Shown here piece after piece: positions 1-8,731 of a stretch of 23,978 nucleotides of DNA; within the stretch, counting starts at the first letter, position 1; each line of letters opens with the position of its first letter. The position numbers were made by a program, and so were the translations under genes. Below the pieces are notes generated by a model. It made no database searches, had not been told where the DNA came from, and was given only the letters and a program-made list of their open reading frames with translations. The stretch is from Bacteriovoracaceae bacterium UBA7695 (GTDB taxonomy: Bacteria; Bdellovibrionota; Bacteriovoracia; Bacteriovoracales; Bacteriovoracaceae): positions 1 to 23,978 of the forward strand of contig DLGL01000123.1 of NCBI GenBank assembly GCA_002482685.1, read 5' to 3'.

Positions 1-1
1 C

Positions 2-1489
2 GAACTTTCTGTAACCACTCTTATCACGATAATCTGTGACTATTTGGCAAAGAAACAGGATCTCAAGTCCTTTCAAAAGAATGTTTTAAACAGTCTTCAT
101 AATATTAAAACCTCTTTAGATGCTAGAGAATCAGATATCAAAGAACTTTATGATGGGAATGTAAACTTCAAGACCACAGAGCAGGGTCTGCTACTTGGTC
201 ACGCGTTTCATCCTACACCTAAAAGCAGAAGCGAGTTCTCAGATAATGACTTCAAACTCTATTCTCCTGAGATGGGCGCTCAATTTCCCCTTTTCTGGAT
301 TCATGTAAGTTCTGAACTTCTTTTTGAAAAGCATTCCGAACACTTTCAGGATCCAAAATGGTTGCACAATTTATTCGTGGCCGAATTTGGAACTGAGTGC
401 TTAAAAAAGGGCCATACCCCTTTCCCGCTTCATCCGTGGCAGAGACAATTTATCTATCAACATCCTGTGATCAAGAAGTATCTGTCCGAAAAAAAGATCC
501 TTGAGCAAGGTGCTTCTGATCGCAAGTGGATTCCCACATCCTCGCTCAGAACTCTTTATCATCAGAAGGCGGACTACCAGTTAAAATTTTCTCTGAGTCT
601 AAAAATGACTAATTCAGTAAGACACCTCTTAGTTAAAGAATTAGACCGGGGTCTTCAGGTTCATGATGTTTTCAGTACCAATGAAGGGAAAAAGTTTTCA
701 CAGGAAAATCCTCAATTCAAAATTCTTCATGAACCTGTATATGCCGGTATCAAAGACCTGGAAGGTAACCCACTTCAGATAACACTTCTTATGGGTCGGG
801 AGAATCCTTTTACCCAAAACTCAAAGACTATCGTCCTGGCGACTCTGAATCAAAATCATCCTTTGCTGGGCAAAAATATCATTCATCAATATATTGAAGA
901 TTATTCGGCAAAGCATAGTTTAACTCCAGGTGTATCGGCCCGAATATGGTTAAAAAAATTTCTCGACAATGCTCTAAAGCCGCTTCTCAGCGCCCAGAGT
1001 GAATATGGAATTCTACTGGGGTCTCACCAACAAAACATGATTTTAGAAATAGAAGACAATCTTCCATTGAGATCCTATTTTCGCGACTGCAATGGAACTG
1101 GCTACTCCAAACTTGGATTTAAAAAGTTCAGTGGTGAGGTAGCAAGCCTTGTAAAAGAGAACGGTAACATCCTTGAAGGGGAAGAGGCGCATTACCTTCT
1201 GGGCTATTATATTATCATAAACAGCACATTTAATGTGATCACCTCGATTGCTCAATCAGGATATGTCTCAGAAATAGATCTTATTCAACAGTTTTGCGAT
1301 TATCTAACAGATCTTAAATTGAAGGAACCTGCTGACCCTGGTTTTTTAAACTATCTTCTTTCGAGTGAAAAACTTCAGCACAAAGGAAATTTCTTTTGCT
1401 CCTTGAAAGGTGTTAACGAGAACACGGAATTGAATCCTTTATCCATTTACACAGAAATTAAAAATCCACTCATATCGAGGAATGCCTGA
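2..1489 (+). CDS. iucA: IucA-type NIS siderophore synthetase, 5'-truncated by the window edge
   Basis: ATP-dependent NRPS-independent siderophore (NIS) synthetase that condenses the first N6-acetyl-N6-hydroxylysine with citrate. The frame is open to the left edge without a stop, and residues upstream of the TTG at 44 still read as family-like sequence, so TTG 44 is not the true start. About 495 residues are present against roughly 590 in E. coli IucA, so some 80-100 N-terminal residues are missing. Counting from base 44, the family motifs are GHAFHP with K60/R62 (51-62), PLHPWQ (128-133), PTSSLRT (164-170), GSHQQN (326-331) and RDCNG (347-351), followed by the FhuF-like C-terminal domain. The usual EAHGQN block here reads GSHQQN. 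The stop TGA shares its last base with the next ATG. Assignment to IucA rather than IucC rests on gene order and on the next-but-one gene being clearly IucC-like. Confidence 0.9.
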   Translation, partial: ELSVTTLITIICDYLAKKQDLKSFQKNVLNSLHNIKTSLDARESDIKELYDGNVNFKTTEQGLLLGHAFHPTPKSRSEFSDNDFKLYSPEMGAQFPLFWIHVSSELLFEKHSEHFQDPKWLHNLFVAEFGTECLKKGHTPFPLHPWQRQFIYQHPVIKKYLSEKKILEQGASDRKWIPTSSLRTLYHQKADYQLKFSLSLKMTNSVRHLLVKELDRGLQVHDVFSTNEGKKFSQENPQFKILHEPVYAGIKDLEGNPLQITLLMGRENPFTQNSKTIVLATLNQNHPLLGKNIIHQYIEDYSAKHSLTPGVSARIWLKKFLDNALKPLLSAQSEYGILLGSHQQNMILEIEDNLPLRSYFRDCNGTGYSKLGFKKFSGEVASLVKENGNILEGEEAHYLLGYYIIINSTFNVITSIAQSGYVSEIDLIQQFCDYLTDLKLKEPADPGFLNYLLSSEKLQHKGNFFCSLKGVNENTELNPLSIYTEIKNPLISRNA

Positions 1490-2484
1490 TGCTGACAAAT
1501 ATCCAGGAAGTTAGTTACTCCCCTCTTACGCAAGCTCAGATTTTTAAGGCGCAGCTTCTAGACCAGGTGTGTTCTGTAAAATCGCAATCCGATCAGATGA
1601 TCAATATGCGCACACATTATGTAGACGGTAAGCTATCCCTTAATCTGGATCTATCTTCAGAGATCGATCCGGCACTCCTGGTCGCCATTGGCGTTGAGTA
1701 CCTTCTTGGGCATATTTCTGAAATTACATCTATTGAGATTCAGTCAAGTTATAAACTGGGCTATCCCTTTTCTATTTTAGGGCCGGTTTTTGAGCGCTTT
1801 GAGTTTTTTCAAATTCCTCTCCTTTGGCATCATACCGCCCAGTACACAATTTCCCCGGAAAAATGGACGAAGACTGATGATGGCAGAACTCATCCAATCA
1901 GGCCCCCTGCTCATAAAGGTTATGTTTATAAACGATTCGTACCAGGCATAGAAAAAACAATTAGTTTTCGATTAACCGAGCCACATAAGGATCTGGATCA
2001 ATTTCATCAATGGCATAACCAGTCCCGTGTCTCTTTTTATTGGGAATTGAATCAGTCTCAGGAAGAGCTTAAGACCAATATGGAGAAAGGATTGAAAGAT
2101 CCTCATCAAATACCAATGATAGTAGAAATAGATGAAGAGCTTGTTGGATACTATGAGATGTACTGGGTGAGAGAAGATCGTCTTGGACCGTACTACAATT
2201 CAGATGCTTTCGACCGTGGGTTTCATTTTCTGATCGGAAACAAAAAATTTCTGGGTCATCAAATTACAGACTCGATCGTGAAATGCGGGCTTCATCTTTT
2301 GTACCTGGATGATTGCCGCACCAGAAGGATTATGGCCGAACCAAGGCATGACAATCAAAAAGTCCTTAAATATGCAGAAGCTTCAATCGGGTGGAAGAAT
2401 TTAAAGACTTTTGATTTCCCCCACAAACGGGCAGTGCTTCTGGAAAACTCCCGGGAAGTCTTTTTTGGTGGAAACTCCTTATGA
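1489..2484 (+). CDS. iucB: N6-hydroxylysine O-acetyltransferase (IucB/AlcB family)
   Basis: Cytoplasmic acyl-CoA-dependent transferase that acetylates the hydroxylamino nitrogen of N6-hydroxylysine, forming the hydroxamate of aerobactin-type siderophores. The protein has 331 residues (E. coli IucB about 315). The first ~150 residues are the variable N-terminal part. The C-terminal half is the GNAT-fold siderophore acetyltransferase domain, with FHQWHN (172-177), GYYEMYW (220-226), EDRLGPYY (229-236), FDRGFH (241-246) and AEPRHDN (283-289), all typical of IucB/AlcB. The ATG at 1489 overlaps the iucA stop by one base and has GAGG eight bases upstream. It ends in an ATGA overlap with the next gene. 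Acetyl rather than another acyl group is inferred from operon type. Confidence 0.92.
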   Translation: MLTNIQEVSYSPLTQAQIFKAQLLDQVCSVKSQSDQMINMRTHYVDGKLSLNLDLSSEIDPALLVAIGVEYLLGHISEITSIEIQSSYKLGYPFSILGPVFERFEFFQIPLLWHHTAQYTISPEKWTKTDDGRTHPIRPPAHKGYVYKRFVPGIEKTISFRLTEPHKDLDQFHQWHNQSRVSFYWELNQSQEELKTNMEKGLKDPHQIPMIVEIDEELVGYYEMYWVREDRLGPYYNSDAFDRGFHFLIGNKKFLGHQITDSIVKCGLHLLYLDDCRTRRIMAEPRHDNQKVLKYAEASIGWKNLKTFDFPHKRAVLLENSREVFFGGNSL

Positions 2485-4193
2485 TGAAACACCAAGATTG
2501 GATTCGTGCCAATCAAGAACTTATTGCAAAGGCTCTTGGAGAGCTGACTTTTGAGCAGATCATAGCTCCTGTTATGAAAGATGATTTTTGGGAGTTACTC
2601 CTGGCATCGGGTGTAACCTATACATTTTCAGGAAAGATGAGTATCTGGGAGCATCTTCGAGTTAACCCTTCCAGCATTTATCGTAACGGAATATCCGCGA
2701 CTAGTAGTGGCGAGTTTTTTATGGACTCTGCAAATGAAACAAAGATGGATGACATTATCTTAGGAAACTTTCTGGAAGAAATGAATAATACTCTTTATTC
2801 GGATGTCACACTTATTCAAAAACGTGCCGCCTGCACAGTAGAAGATTTGACAGATTTGAATGGCGATAAGCTTCAGGCATTTTTAAACGGTCATCCAAAA
2901 ATACTATTAAATAAAGGTCGCATTGGATGGGGCGCAGAAGCCCTTAGTAGATACTCACCGGAAAACGAGACTAGCTTTCAGCTGCACTGGGCCCTGGTTA
3001 GCAATAAACTACTTAAAGGTGAAATTCCGTCAAAAGAAATCATTGATCAGTCCTTCAGTGAGATGGACAGAAAGGATTTTTTAGGGAGGTATTCTATTCC
3101 TCAGGACTTTACGCTTCTCCCTGTGCACCCCTGGCAATGGGACCGCTTTATTGCCATTCAGTTCGCTGGGGAGATTGCCCGAGGTGAAATTATTTCATTA
3201 GGACAAGCAGGTGACTTTTATCGTCCACAAATTTCTTTAAGAACTCTTTCAAACATCGATCGTCCTGAAAAAGTTGATATTAAACTCCCCCTCTCCATTC
3301 TTAACACCTCATGCATCCGGGGACTTCCCGCAGGTAGTATTTCAATTGGACCGAAAGTTTCTTCGGTCCTTAATAGTATCTGCCAGCAAGATCCTCTCCT
3401 CGCTGAGTCAGCTACGGAGATACTCTCGGAAGTAGCGGGGGTAGCCGTCGTCCAAAAGGAATTTGAGCAAATCAAAGGCGCACCTTACAGATACCATGAG
3501 TTTCTTGGTGCCGTGTGGAGAGAGAGTTCACGGTCCAAAATTAATAACGATGAGAAGGCCATCATCGTCTCATCTCTTTTTTACAAGGATGAGAAAGGCA
3601 AATCTCTCATCGGTGAGTACATAACAAAATCGGGTCTGTCCCAGGTTCAATGGCTAAAAAAATATTTCCAGGTCATCGTTATACCACTCTACCATCTTCA
3701 ACTGGAATACGGCATCGGCATGGTTGCTCATGGGCAGAATATTGTTTTGAGACTTAAAAACAATGCTCCTGCCGGGATGCTCCTTAAAGACTTTCAGGGT
3801 GACTTAAGGCTTCTTCAAGAATTGCCGCCTAAAGGTCAAAACTACTTAGGGAGTTTACATAATGAACTTACAAAACTACCTGCCGACTATCTCATTCACG
3901 ATCTCATTACAGGGCACTTTGTAACAGTATTGAGATTTATTTCTGAAGTGATGGAAGACTGCGACCAACTAAGTGAAGTCGAGTTTTACCAGATTCTTTC
4001 GGATGAACTTCAAGCATATGCATCGGGAAGAAATATTAGTCCTGAGCAAAGTCTTCTTACGGAATACTTTCAAAGAGTACTACTTAATAAAGTGCGCTTT
4101 GCCATTGGGTATTCAGATTCTGCCAATCGCCCATTACCAATGACTGGTAAGCCTCTTAAAAACCCACTATATCCAGTAGGATTGAGGACATAA
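2481..4193 (+). CDS. iucC: IucC-type NIS siderophore synthetase (aerobactin synthase)
   Basis: NIS synthetase that adds the second hydroxamate-lysine to the citrate half-product, completing an aerobactin-type siderophore. It is full length at 570 residues (E. coli IucC about 580). Motifs in order: GHPK (137-140), NKGRIGW (144-150), LPVHPWQW (213-220), SLRT (252-255), DIKLPLSILNTSCIRG (266-281), EYGIGMVAHGQN (409-420) and KDFQG (436-440). The NKGRRGW-like block and the NTSC-RG block follow IucC closely, more so than IucA, which supports the paralogue assignment. The ATG at 2481 overlaps the iucB stop by four bases; a second ATG three bases later is also possible. GGTGGAAA upstream is the likely ribosome binding site. 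It ends in a TAATG overlap with iucD. Confidence 0.95.
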   Translation: MMKHQDWIRANQELIAKALGELTFEQIIAPVMKDDFWELLLASGVTYTFSGKMSIWEHLRVNPSSIYRNGISATSSGEFFMDSANETKMDDIILGNFLEEMNNTLYSDVTLIQKRAACTVEDLTDLNGDKLQAFLNGHPKILLNKGRIGWGAEALSRYSPENETSFQLHWALVSNKLLKGEIPSKEIIDQSFSEMDRKDFLGRYSIPQDFTLLPVHPWQWDRFIAIQFAGEIARGEIISLGQAGDFYRPQISLRTLSNIDRPEKVDIKLPLSILNTSCIRGLPAGSISIGPKVSSVLNSICQQDPLLAESATEILSEVAGVAVVQKEFEQIKGAPYRYHEFLGAVWRESSRSKINNDEKAIIVSSLFYKDEKGKSLIGEYITKSGLSQVQWLKKYFQVIVIPLYHLQLEYGIGMVAHGQNIVLRLKNNAPAGMLLKDFQGDLRLLQELPPKGQNYLGSLHNELTKLPADYLIHDLITGHFVTVLRFISEVMEDCDQLSEVEFYQILSDELQAYASGRNISPEQSLLTEYFQRVLLNKVRFAIGYSDSANRPLPMTGKPLKNPLYPVGLRT

Positions 4194-5476
4194 TGACTAA
4201 GCACTATAACCTAATCGGCGTTGGAATTGGCCCCTTCCACTTGAGCCTTGCTGCCCTTTTGAAAAAGGCATCTGATCAAAACTTTCTATTTCTTGATCAG
4301 AAGAAGGCATTCCACTGGCACTCAGAGTTAATGTTTGCCGATGCTGATATGCAGACATCTTATTTAAAAGATCTCGTTACTCCTGTTGACCCTAAAAGCC
4401 CTTACACTTTTTTAAATTATTTAGTTGAGCACGGGCTTTTTTATGCCTTCATGAATACTGAAAGAAGAACTGTCACCCGCCATGAATTTGAACATTATTG
4501 TCAATGGGTCAGTGAGCAGTTAGCCGAGTCGCTGCAATTTGAATCGATCATTGAAGGTGTGGACTATCAAGATAATAAATTTTTTATTCATACAGGTCGA
4601 GAGACGATAACAAGTCAGCATCTCTCAGTTGCCACAGGACTTAAGCCCCGAATTCCTGATTGTGCAAAAAAAGCTCTCGGTCCAGAAGTGTTTCATGCCA
4701 AGTCTCCGGACCTCGCTAAAATAGATCTTACAGGAAAACGAGTCCTCATCATCGGCGGAGGTCAAACCGGTGTAGAGGTATTCACAAACGCAATTATGCA
4801 TAAGTGGGGACGGGTAAGTAAAATCCGTTTAATTTCACGGCGCCAGAATCTTGAACCGCTAGATGAATCCCCTTTTACAAATGAATATTTTAATCCTCAA
4901 TATGTGGACCGCTTTTACTCTCTTGATCAAAACTCTAAAGATCCCATCGTTAAGGCCCAAAAACTGGCAAGCGATGGTAATACGCCTAAATATCTTGAGA
5001 AGCTCTACAACCACCTCTATCAATTGAAGCATGTTCATGAAGATGATTTAGATTTCAAAATCCTTCCATACCGCAATTTCATAAATATTCAGAAACTGCC
5101 CCAAGGATATCAGGTCACACTGCAGAATCAATTCCATCAGTGTGAAGAGAATCTCGAAGCCGACATCATCATTCTTTGTACAGGTTTTATTAATGAGATT
5201 CCTAAATTTCTTGCTCCCATTCAAAAACTTATTCACTATGATCAAGAGGGCCGCTTTATTGTAAACCGCCACTTTGACCTACAGTGGGAACATGGAAGTC
5301 AGAATAAAATCTTTGCTCTGAATTTCAGCCGTCACAGACACGGTATAGCTGAACCGCAGACTAGTCTTATGGCATGGAGATCAGCTACAATTGTGAATCA
5401 TGTAACAGGCAAAGAAATTTATAAAATTAACAACGTTGTCCCCAGCTTTATTCAATATGGAAAGATCGATGAATAG
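4193..5476 (+). CDS. iucD: L-lysine N6-monooxygenase
   Basis: FAD- and NADPH-dependent hydroxylase that converts L-lysine to N6-hydroxylysine, the first committed step of aerobactin synthesis. It has 427 residues, the usual length. An FAD-binding GVGIGP lies at 9-14, MQTSYLKDLVTPVDP at 53-67 matches the family, the NADPH-binding GGGQTGVE lies at 188-195, and ATG-x4-P sits at 147-155. Near the end HGIAEPQTSLMAWRSA is the conserved C-terminal block. The sequence follows E. coli IucD along its whole length rather than the ornithine hydroxylases PvdA/SidA, so lysine is the likely substrate. Its ATG overlaps the iucC stop by one base with GAGG five bases upstream. The last eight bases overlap the receptor gene. 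Confidence 0.95.
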   Translation: MTKHYNLIGVGIGPFHLSLAALLKKASDQNFLFLDQKKAFHWHSELMFADADMQTSYLKDLVTPVDPKSPYTFLNYLVEHGLFYAFMNTERRTVTRHEFEHYCQWVSEQLAESLQFESIIEGVDYQDNKFFIHTGRETITSQHLSVATGLKPRIPDCAKKALGPEVFHAKSPDLAKIDLTGKRVLIIGGGQTGVEVFTNAIMHKWGRVSKIRLISRRQNLEPLDESPFTNEYFNPQYVDRFYSLDQNSKDPIVKAQKLASDGNTPKYLEKLYNHLYQLKHVHEDDLDFKILPYRNFINIQKLPQGYQVTLQNQFHQCEENLEADIIILCTGFINEIPKFLAPIQKLIHYDQEGRFIVNRHFDLQWEHGSQNKIFALNFSRHRHGIAEPQTSLMAWRSATIVNHVTGKEIYKINNVVPSFIQYGKIDE

Positions 5477-7532
5477 ATTTGCTTTTATCCTATTTTTTCT
5501 GACCGCTCTCCCTTTCAAGACATTTGCTTTAGAGGAAACTCTTGAGGTAATCGAAGTCAGTGAGGTAAGAGGAAACAAAGACAATAAAACCTTCCTTGAG
5601 AGCAATGAAAGTATCTCTGTTCTCAAAACAAAAAATCTAAACCGTGGAGATTTGCAAAACTCCGTCCAAATGCTCAATGGTTTTGCAAACGTTCAAACTC
5701 AAAGCGACCGAGCGGGCGATACATTTAGTATCCGAGGAATTTCCGATATGGGGGTTACAGGGTTTCAAAAAGATAATCTCGCCAGCATATTAGTGGATGA
5801 CATATTTCAAACCCCTCTCTCAGTACGGGCAGGATCTTTTGAGAACTGGGATCTGGAATCAGTGGAAATTCACCGCGGTGCTCAGTCAACCACTCAAGGT
5901 GTGAATTCACTTGCTGGTAATATCTTACTTTATCATACGCGGCCATCATTTGAGAATTCTGGTAGCGCTAAACTCACACTAGGAAATTTTGGACGAAAAG
6001 AAGGTGCTGTAGTCCAGGATGTGAAAGTAACTGAAAAGCTTGGGGTCAGGTTATCCTACAACAAAGAAACATCAGATGGTTTCATAAAGAATACAGGTAC
6101 AGGAAATGACAAATGGGGAGACAGAAACAAAGATCATTTTGTAACAGACTTCCTCTACAAGCTGAATGGCAACCAAGATCTGCGTTTAAATCTAAAACTA
6201 CTGCGAATGCATAAAGGTGGATCCTATGTGCAGAACAGGGACTATGAAGTCGATGAAAATAATGATTATAACGAAATCACAAACAATCAACAGATCGGTC
6301 TAACCCACACCAAGAAATTTTCTGATCGTCTTAGCAACAAGATTATAATTGGTGCCACTCAGGCAACTTCGACAACCACATCAGACGAAGACGGATCAAG
6401 CGGTCCAAGAGATGCAGGGGTGAGAAACGGTAACGACAAAGATTCATTCTTGAGTTTTGAGAATCAACTAAAATATCAGTCTGATAGAATCAAAAACGTT
6501 GCAGGATTTCACGTCCACAAATACCGCCTTAATAATCATTACGACATGAATCTCATGGTTTCATCTGTACTCATGATCCCTACAATCCAGGAAAATAATA
6601 AAGACCGGGAGACTTACGCTTTTTTTGATTCCTTTAGTTATGATCTGACAAAGCACCACACGGTAACTCTCGGTGGTCGCTTTGAAGTGGTGAAAAACAC
6701 TTTTGGCGCCGATATTCAGGTTCCCCCTGGATTCCCTCCCTATTCAAACCTTGTTGGCAACCATGAAGACACCAACACAAATACAGTTGTCCTTCCTAAG
6801 ATTGGTTACAACTACCGCAACAACGATTATTCAATCGGCGCAAATTATAGTCAGGGTTTTAGAACAGGTGGTGTCTCGGTTAACCGTTTCAGGGCAACAA
6901 CCAACCAGTACGATCCAGAAAAGACTCATAACTATGAACTCTCTTATAAATACCAGCAGAAGAAAATTCTCCTGGCCGCCAACGCCTTTTATACAAAGTG
7001 GAAGGATCAGCAGGTAGAAGTCATCCTTTCCAATAACTTTGACACTCAAGTCGAAAATGCAACAGGATCCGAACTCTATGGGGCCGAAGTTGAATCTTCT
7101 TATCTTTTTGACAACTATGATTCGATTAGATTAAATGCCGGGTATGTTCATACACAGTTTTTAACTTTTAAAAATGGTACTAGAGATTATACTGGGAACG
7201 CCTTTCCCGATGCTGCGAAATGGACAGGACAACTTTCATATTGGAAAAATCTCACAAGCCGCTGGAGAATAATTTTTATCGAAAGATACGTCGGATCTTC
7301 TTTTACAGATGCGGATAATGATCGGGAAGCTCCCAAGCAATTTTACTCAGATATAAATGCTCAGTATGATTTTAGCCAATATATGCTGGAGCTCTATGTA
7401 CGCAATATCTTCGATCAACAATACCGATTATTAGACGGATCTCCAAGGACAGCGACCACTCCTTATCAAGGAACTTACAACAGGATGAGTGCTCCCCAGG
7501 AATTCGGGGCGAGACTCAACTATTACTGGTAA
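5469..7532 (+). CDS. TonB-dependent outer-membrane ferric-siderophore receptor
   Basis: Outer-membrane beta-barrel that binds a ferric siderophore and imports it with TonB-ExbBD energy. I place the start at ATG 5469, not further upstream: GGAAAG lies four bases before it, and the protein (687 residues) then begins with a clear signal peptide, cleaved after about ...KTFA. A TonB-box-like ETLEVIEVS follows, then the plug domain with IRGI, a VDD block, a VEIHRGAQST block and SLAGNI. The rest is aromatic-rich barrel ending in a terminal Trp, the usual BAM signal. It overlaps iucD by eight bases, so it is the natural receptor for the aerobactin-type product and holds the place of iutA. The plug motifs do not look particularly like E. 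coli IutA, so substrate is inferred from context and I give no symbol. Confidence 0.9.
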   Translation: MNRFAFILFFLTALPFKTFALEETLEVIEVSEVRGNKDNKTFLESNESISVLKTKNLNRGDLQNSVQMLNGFANVQTQSDRAGDTFSIRGISDMGVTGFQKDNLASILVDDIFQTPLSVRAGSFENWDLESVEIHRGAQSTTQGVNSLAGNILLYHTRPSFENSGSAKLTLGNFGRKEGAVVQDVKVTEKLGVRLSYNKETSDGFIKNTGTGNDKWGDRNKDHFVTDFLYKLNGNQDLRLNLKLLRMHKGGSYVQNRDYEVDENNDYNEITNNQQIGLTHTKKFSDRLSNKIIIGATQATSTTTSDEDGSSGPRDAGVRNGNDKDSFLSFENQLKYQSDRIKNVAGFHVHKYRLNNHYDMNLMVSSVLMIPTIQENNKDRETYAFFDSFSYDLTKHHTVTLGGRFEVVKNTFGADIQVPPGFPPYSNLVGNHEDTNTNTVVLPKIGYNYRNNDYSIGANYSQGFRTGGVSVNRFRATTNQYDPEKTHNYELSYKYQQKKILLAANAFYTKWKDQQVEVILSNNFDTQVENATGSELYGAEVESSYLFDNYDSIRLNAGYVHTQFLTFKNGTRDYTGNAFPDAAKWTGQLSYWKNLTSRWRIIFIERYVGSSFTDADNDREAPKQFYSDINAQYDFSQYMLELYVRNIFDQQYRLLDGSPRTATTPYQGTYNRMSAPQEFGARLNYYW

Positions 7533-7533
7533 T

Positions 7534-8619
7534 ATGAAAAAAGCCATTTATAAAATTCATAAGTATTCTGGTGTCACACTCGGGTTCTTGCTTTTTCTAC
7601 TTGCTCTGAGTGGAGTGGGAATTAGCTTTCGCGAAGAATTAATGCCGAAGGTTTACCCAGAGATGTTCCATATTACTTCTGGTACATCTTATCTCCCCCT
7701 TCATGAACTTTACTCTAATGCTCAAAAATACCTTGGGGTCGAAAAAAAAATTACTAATATTTACGGCTCAGAGGAAACAGACGAAGCTTACATTGTTCTT
7801 TACAAAACTCCTCAAGCGATTTTTCCCGGCATGCTTACAATCAATCCTTATTCAGGGGACATAGTCGGAGAGATGAGCATGATCAAAAACATTTTCGCCA
7901 TCGCTCTTTTTATGCATTCAAATTTCTTTCTCGGAAAGATCGGCTCTTACTTCGTAGGTTTTTGTGGTCTTGTGTTAATTTTCTTCGTACTAAGTGGAAT
8001 TTATATATGGCTGCCACAAAATCATCTCAGGGCGAAACTCCTGAGAACTTTTGCGTTAACGAAACTGCACCTCGTTCAGCGACTTCATCATTCTCTAGGA
8101 CTTGTCTTCAGCCTCATTCTTCTTATAAGTGCAATAACAGGCTTTTTGACAGTTTTTGATTTGTCTTATTACCTTATGAGACCCTTACAGGGGCAGACGA
8201 CCCGGGTAGATGATTTTGAAAGAAAATCTGAGTGCACTTTTGATGAACAAAAAAACGTGGTCCAATCAATAACCCCACTAATGGAGAAAAATCTTATCTC
8301 TGTTCATTTCTGCTCGGCGAAAAATGGTCTTATGAAAGTGAGTTATGGGCTTCACGACAGAAATTTTTTGAACGGCTATGGACGAATCGTAGTGGATCCA
8401 AAGACCAATAAAGTTCTTCAAGAGGCCAATTCAGAAAAAGATCCGTCCAGCTGGAACATTAAACGGCTAACTATCTATCCTCTTCATACCGGAGAATATC
8501 TAGGACTTTTTGGAAGAATTATCGTCTTTAGCTCAGGTCTGGCGTTAGTGATCATTTTCTTCACGGGAGTGACTCTCTTCATCCGTAGACGCAAAATGCA
8601 CCAGAGTTTAATTCCCTGA
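7534..8619 (+). CDS. PepSY-associated TM protein, probable ferric-siderophore reductase
   Basis: Inner-membrane protein of the PepSY_TM family. Relatives such as Pseudomonas FpvG reduce ferric siderophores to release iron. The start is ATG 7534, one base after the receptor stop; no strong Shine-Dalgarno is visible, so translation is probably coupled. It has 361 residues with four main membrane segments, at about 10-30, 130-160, 185-210 and 325-350. Periplasmic PepSY-like regions lie between them. Candidate haem-ligand or family histidines are H9 (HKYSG), the His of MHSNFFLG, the LHHSLG pair and LHTGEYLG. A short Arg-rich tail (RRRK) follows the last segment. No siderophore ABC permease is in the window, so iron release at this protein would fit. 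The reductase role is inference from family and position. Confidence 0.82.
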   Translation: MKKAIYKIHKYSGVTLGFLLFLLALSGVGISFREELMPKVYPEMFHITSGTSYLPLHELYSNAQKYLGVEKKITNIYGSEETDEAYIVLYKTPQAIFPGMLTINPYSGDIVGEMSMIKNIFAIALFMHSNFFLGKIGSYFVGFCGLVLIFFVLSGIYIWLPQNHLRAKLLRTFALTKLHLVQRLHHSLGLVFSLILLISAITGFLTVFDLSYYLMRPLQGQTTRVDDFERKSECTFDEQKNVVQSITPLMEKNLISVHFCSAKNGLMKVSYGLHDRNFLNGYGRIVVDPKTNKVLQEANSEKDPSSWNIKRLTIYPLHTGEYLGLFGRIIVFSSGLALVIIFFTGVTLFIRRRKMHQSLIP

Positions 8620-8637
8620 TATCAAATCCTTAGAGAG

Positions 8638-8660
8638 TTCATTCGCTTAAAATGAAAGTT
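8638..8660 (+). terminator. Weak hairpin after the siderophore operon
   Basis: A six-base-pair AT-rich stem (TTCATT at 8638-8643, AATGAA at 8651-8656) with a seven-base loop is followed by AGTT and a few more T residues. It is too weak to be a convincing intrinsic terminator. Read-through from the siderophore operon into the imelysin operon remains possible. Confidence 0.2.
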
Positions 8661-8668
8661 TTATAGAA

Positions 8669-8697
8669 TTGACCAAAGTGCTGTTTGGTCATACAAA
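8669..8697 (+). promoter_or_regulatory. Predicted sigma-70-type promoter of the imelysin operon
   Basis: TTGACC (8669-8674) matches the -35 consensus at five of six positions. After exactly 17 bases comes TACAAA (8692-8697), four of six for the -10. An alternative -10 lies in the TATGCTATAT stretch (8701-8710). The imelysin start at 8732 has AAGGG six bases upstream. This is pattern matching only. Confidence 0.5.
8670..8691. promoter_or_regulatory. Perfect 8-bp inverted repeat within the promoter (candidate operator)
   Basis: TGACCAAA (8670-8677), six bases, then TTTGGTCA (8684-8691): both arms match perfectly. The element starts inside the -35 hexamer and ends just before the -10, where a bound dimer would block RNA polymerase. 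It does not resemble the AT-rich Fur box, and no T-run follows it, so it is unlikely to be a terminator. A dimeric repressor is the best inference; its identity is unknown. Confidence 0.55.
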
Positions 8698-8731
8698 CGA
8701 TATGCTATATTTCGCAAAAAAAGGGTAATCT

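Noticed and set aside
44..46. TTG at 44 as the start of iucA
   Set aside because: The frame is open and family-like upstream to the window edge, and the protein would lack its N-terminal region; the real start is outside the window.
6703..7017. A 104-codon + frame inside the receptor gene
   Set aside because: It lies within the receptor barrel in another frame, Thr/Gln-rich, with no independent evidence.
8620..8731. Fur box upstream of the imelysin gene
   Set aside because: I looked for GATAAT-type repeats expected for Fur and found none; the only strong palindrome is G/C-containing and of a different type.
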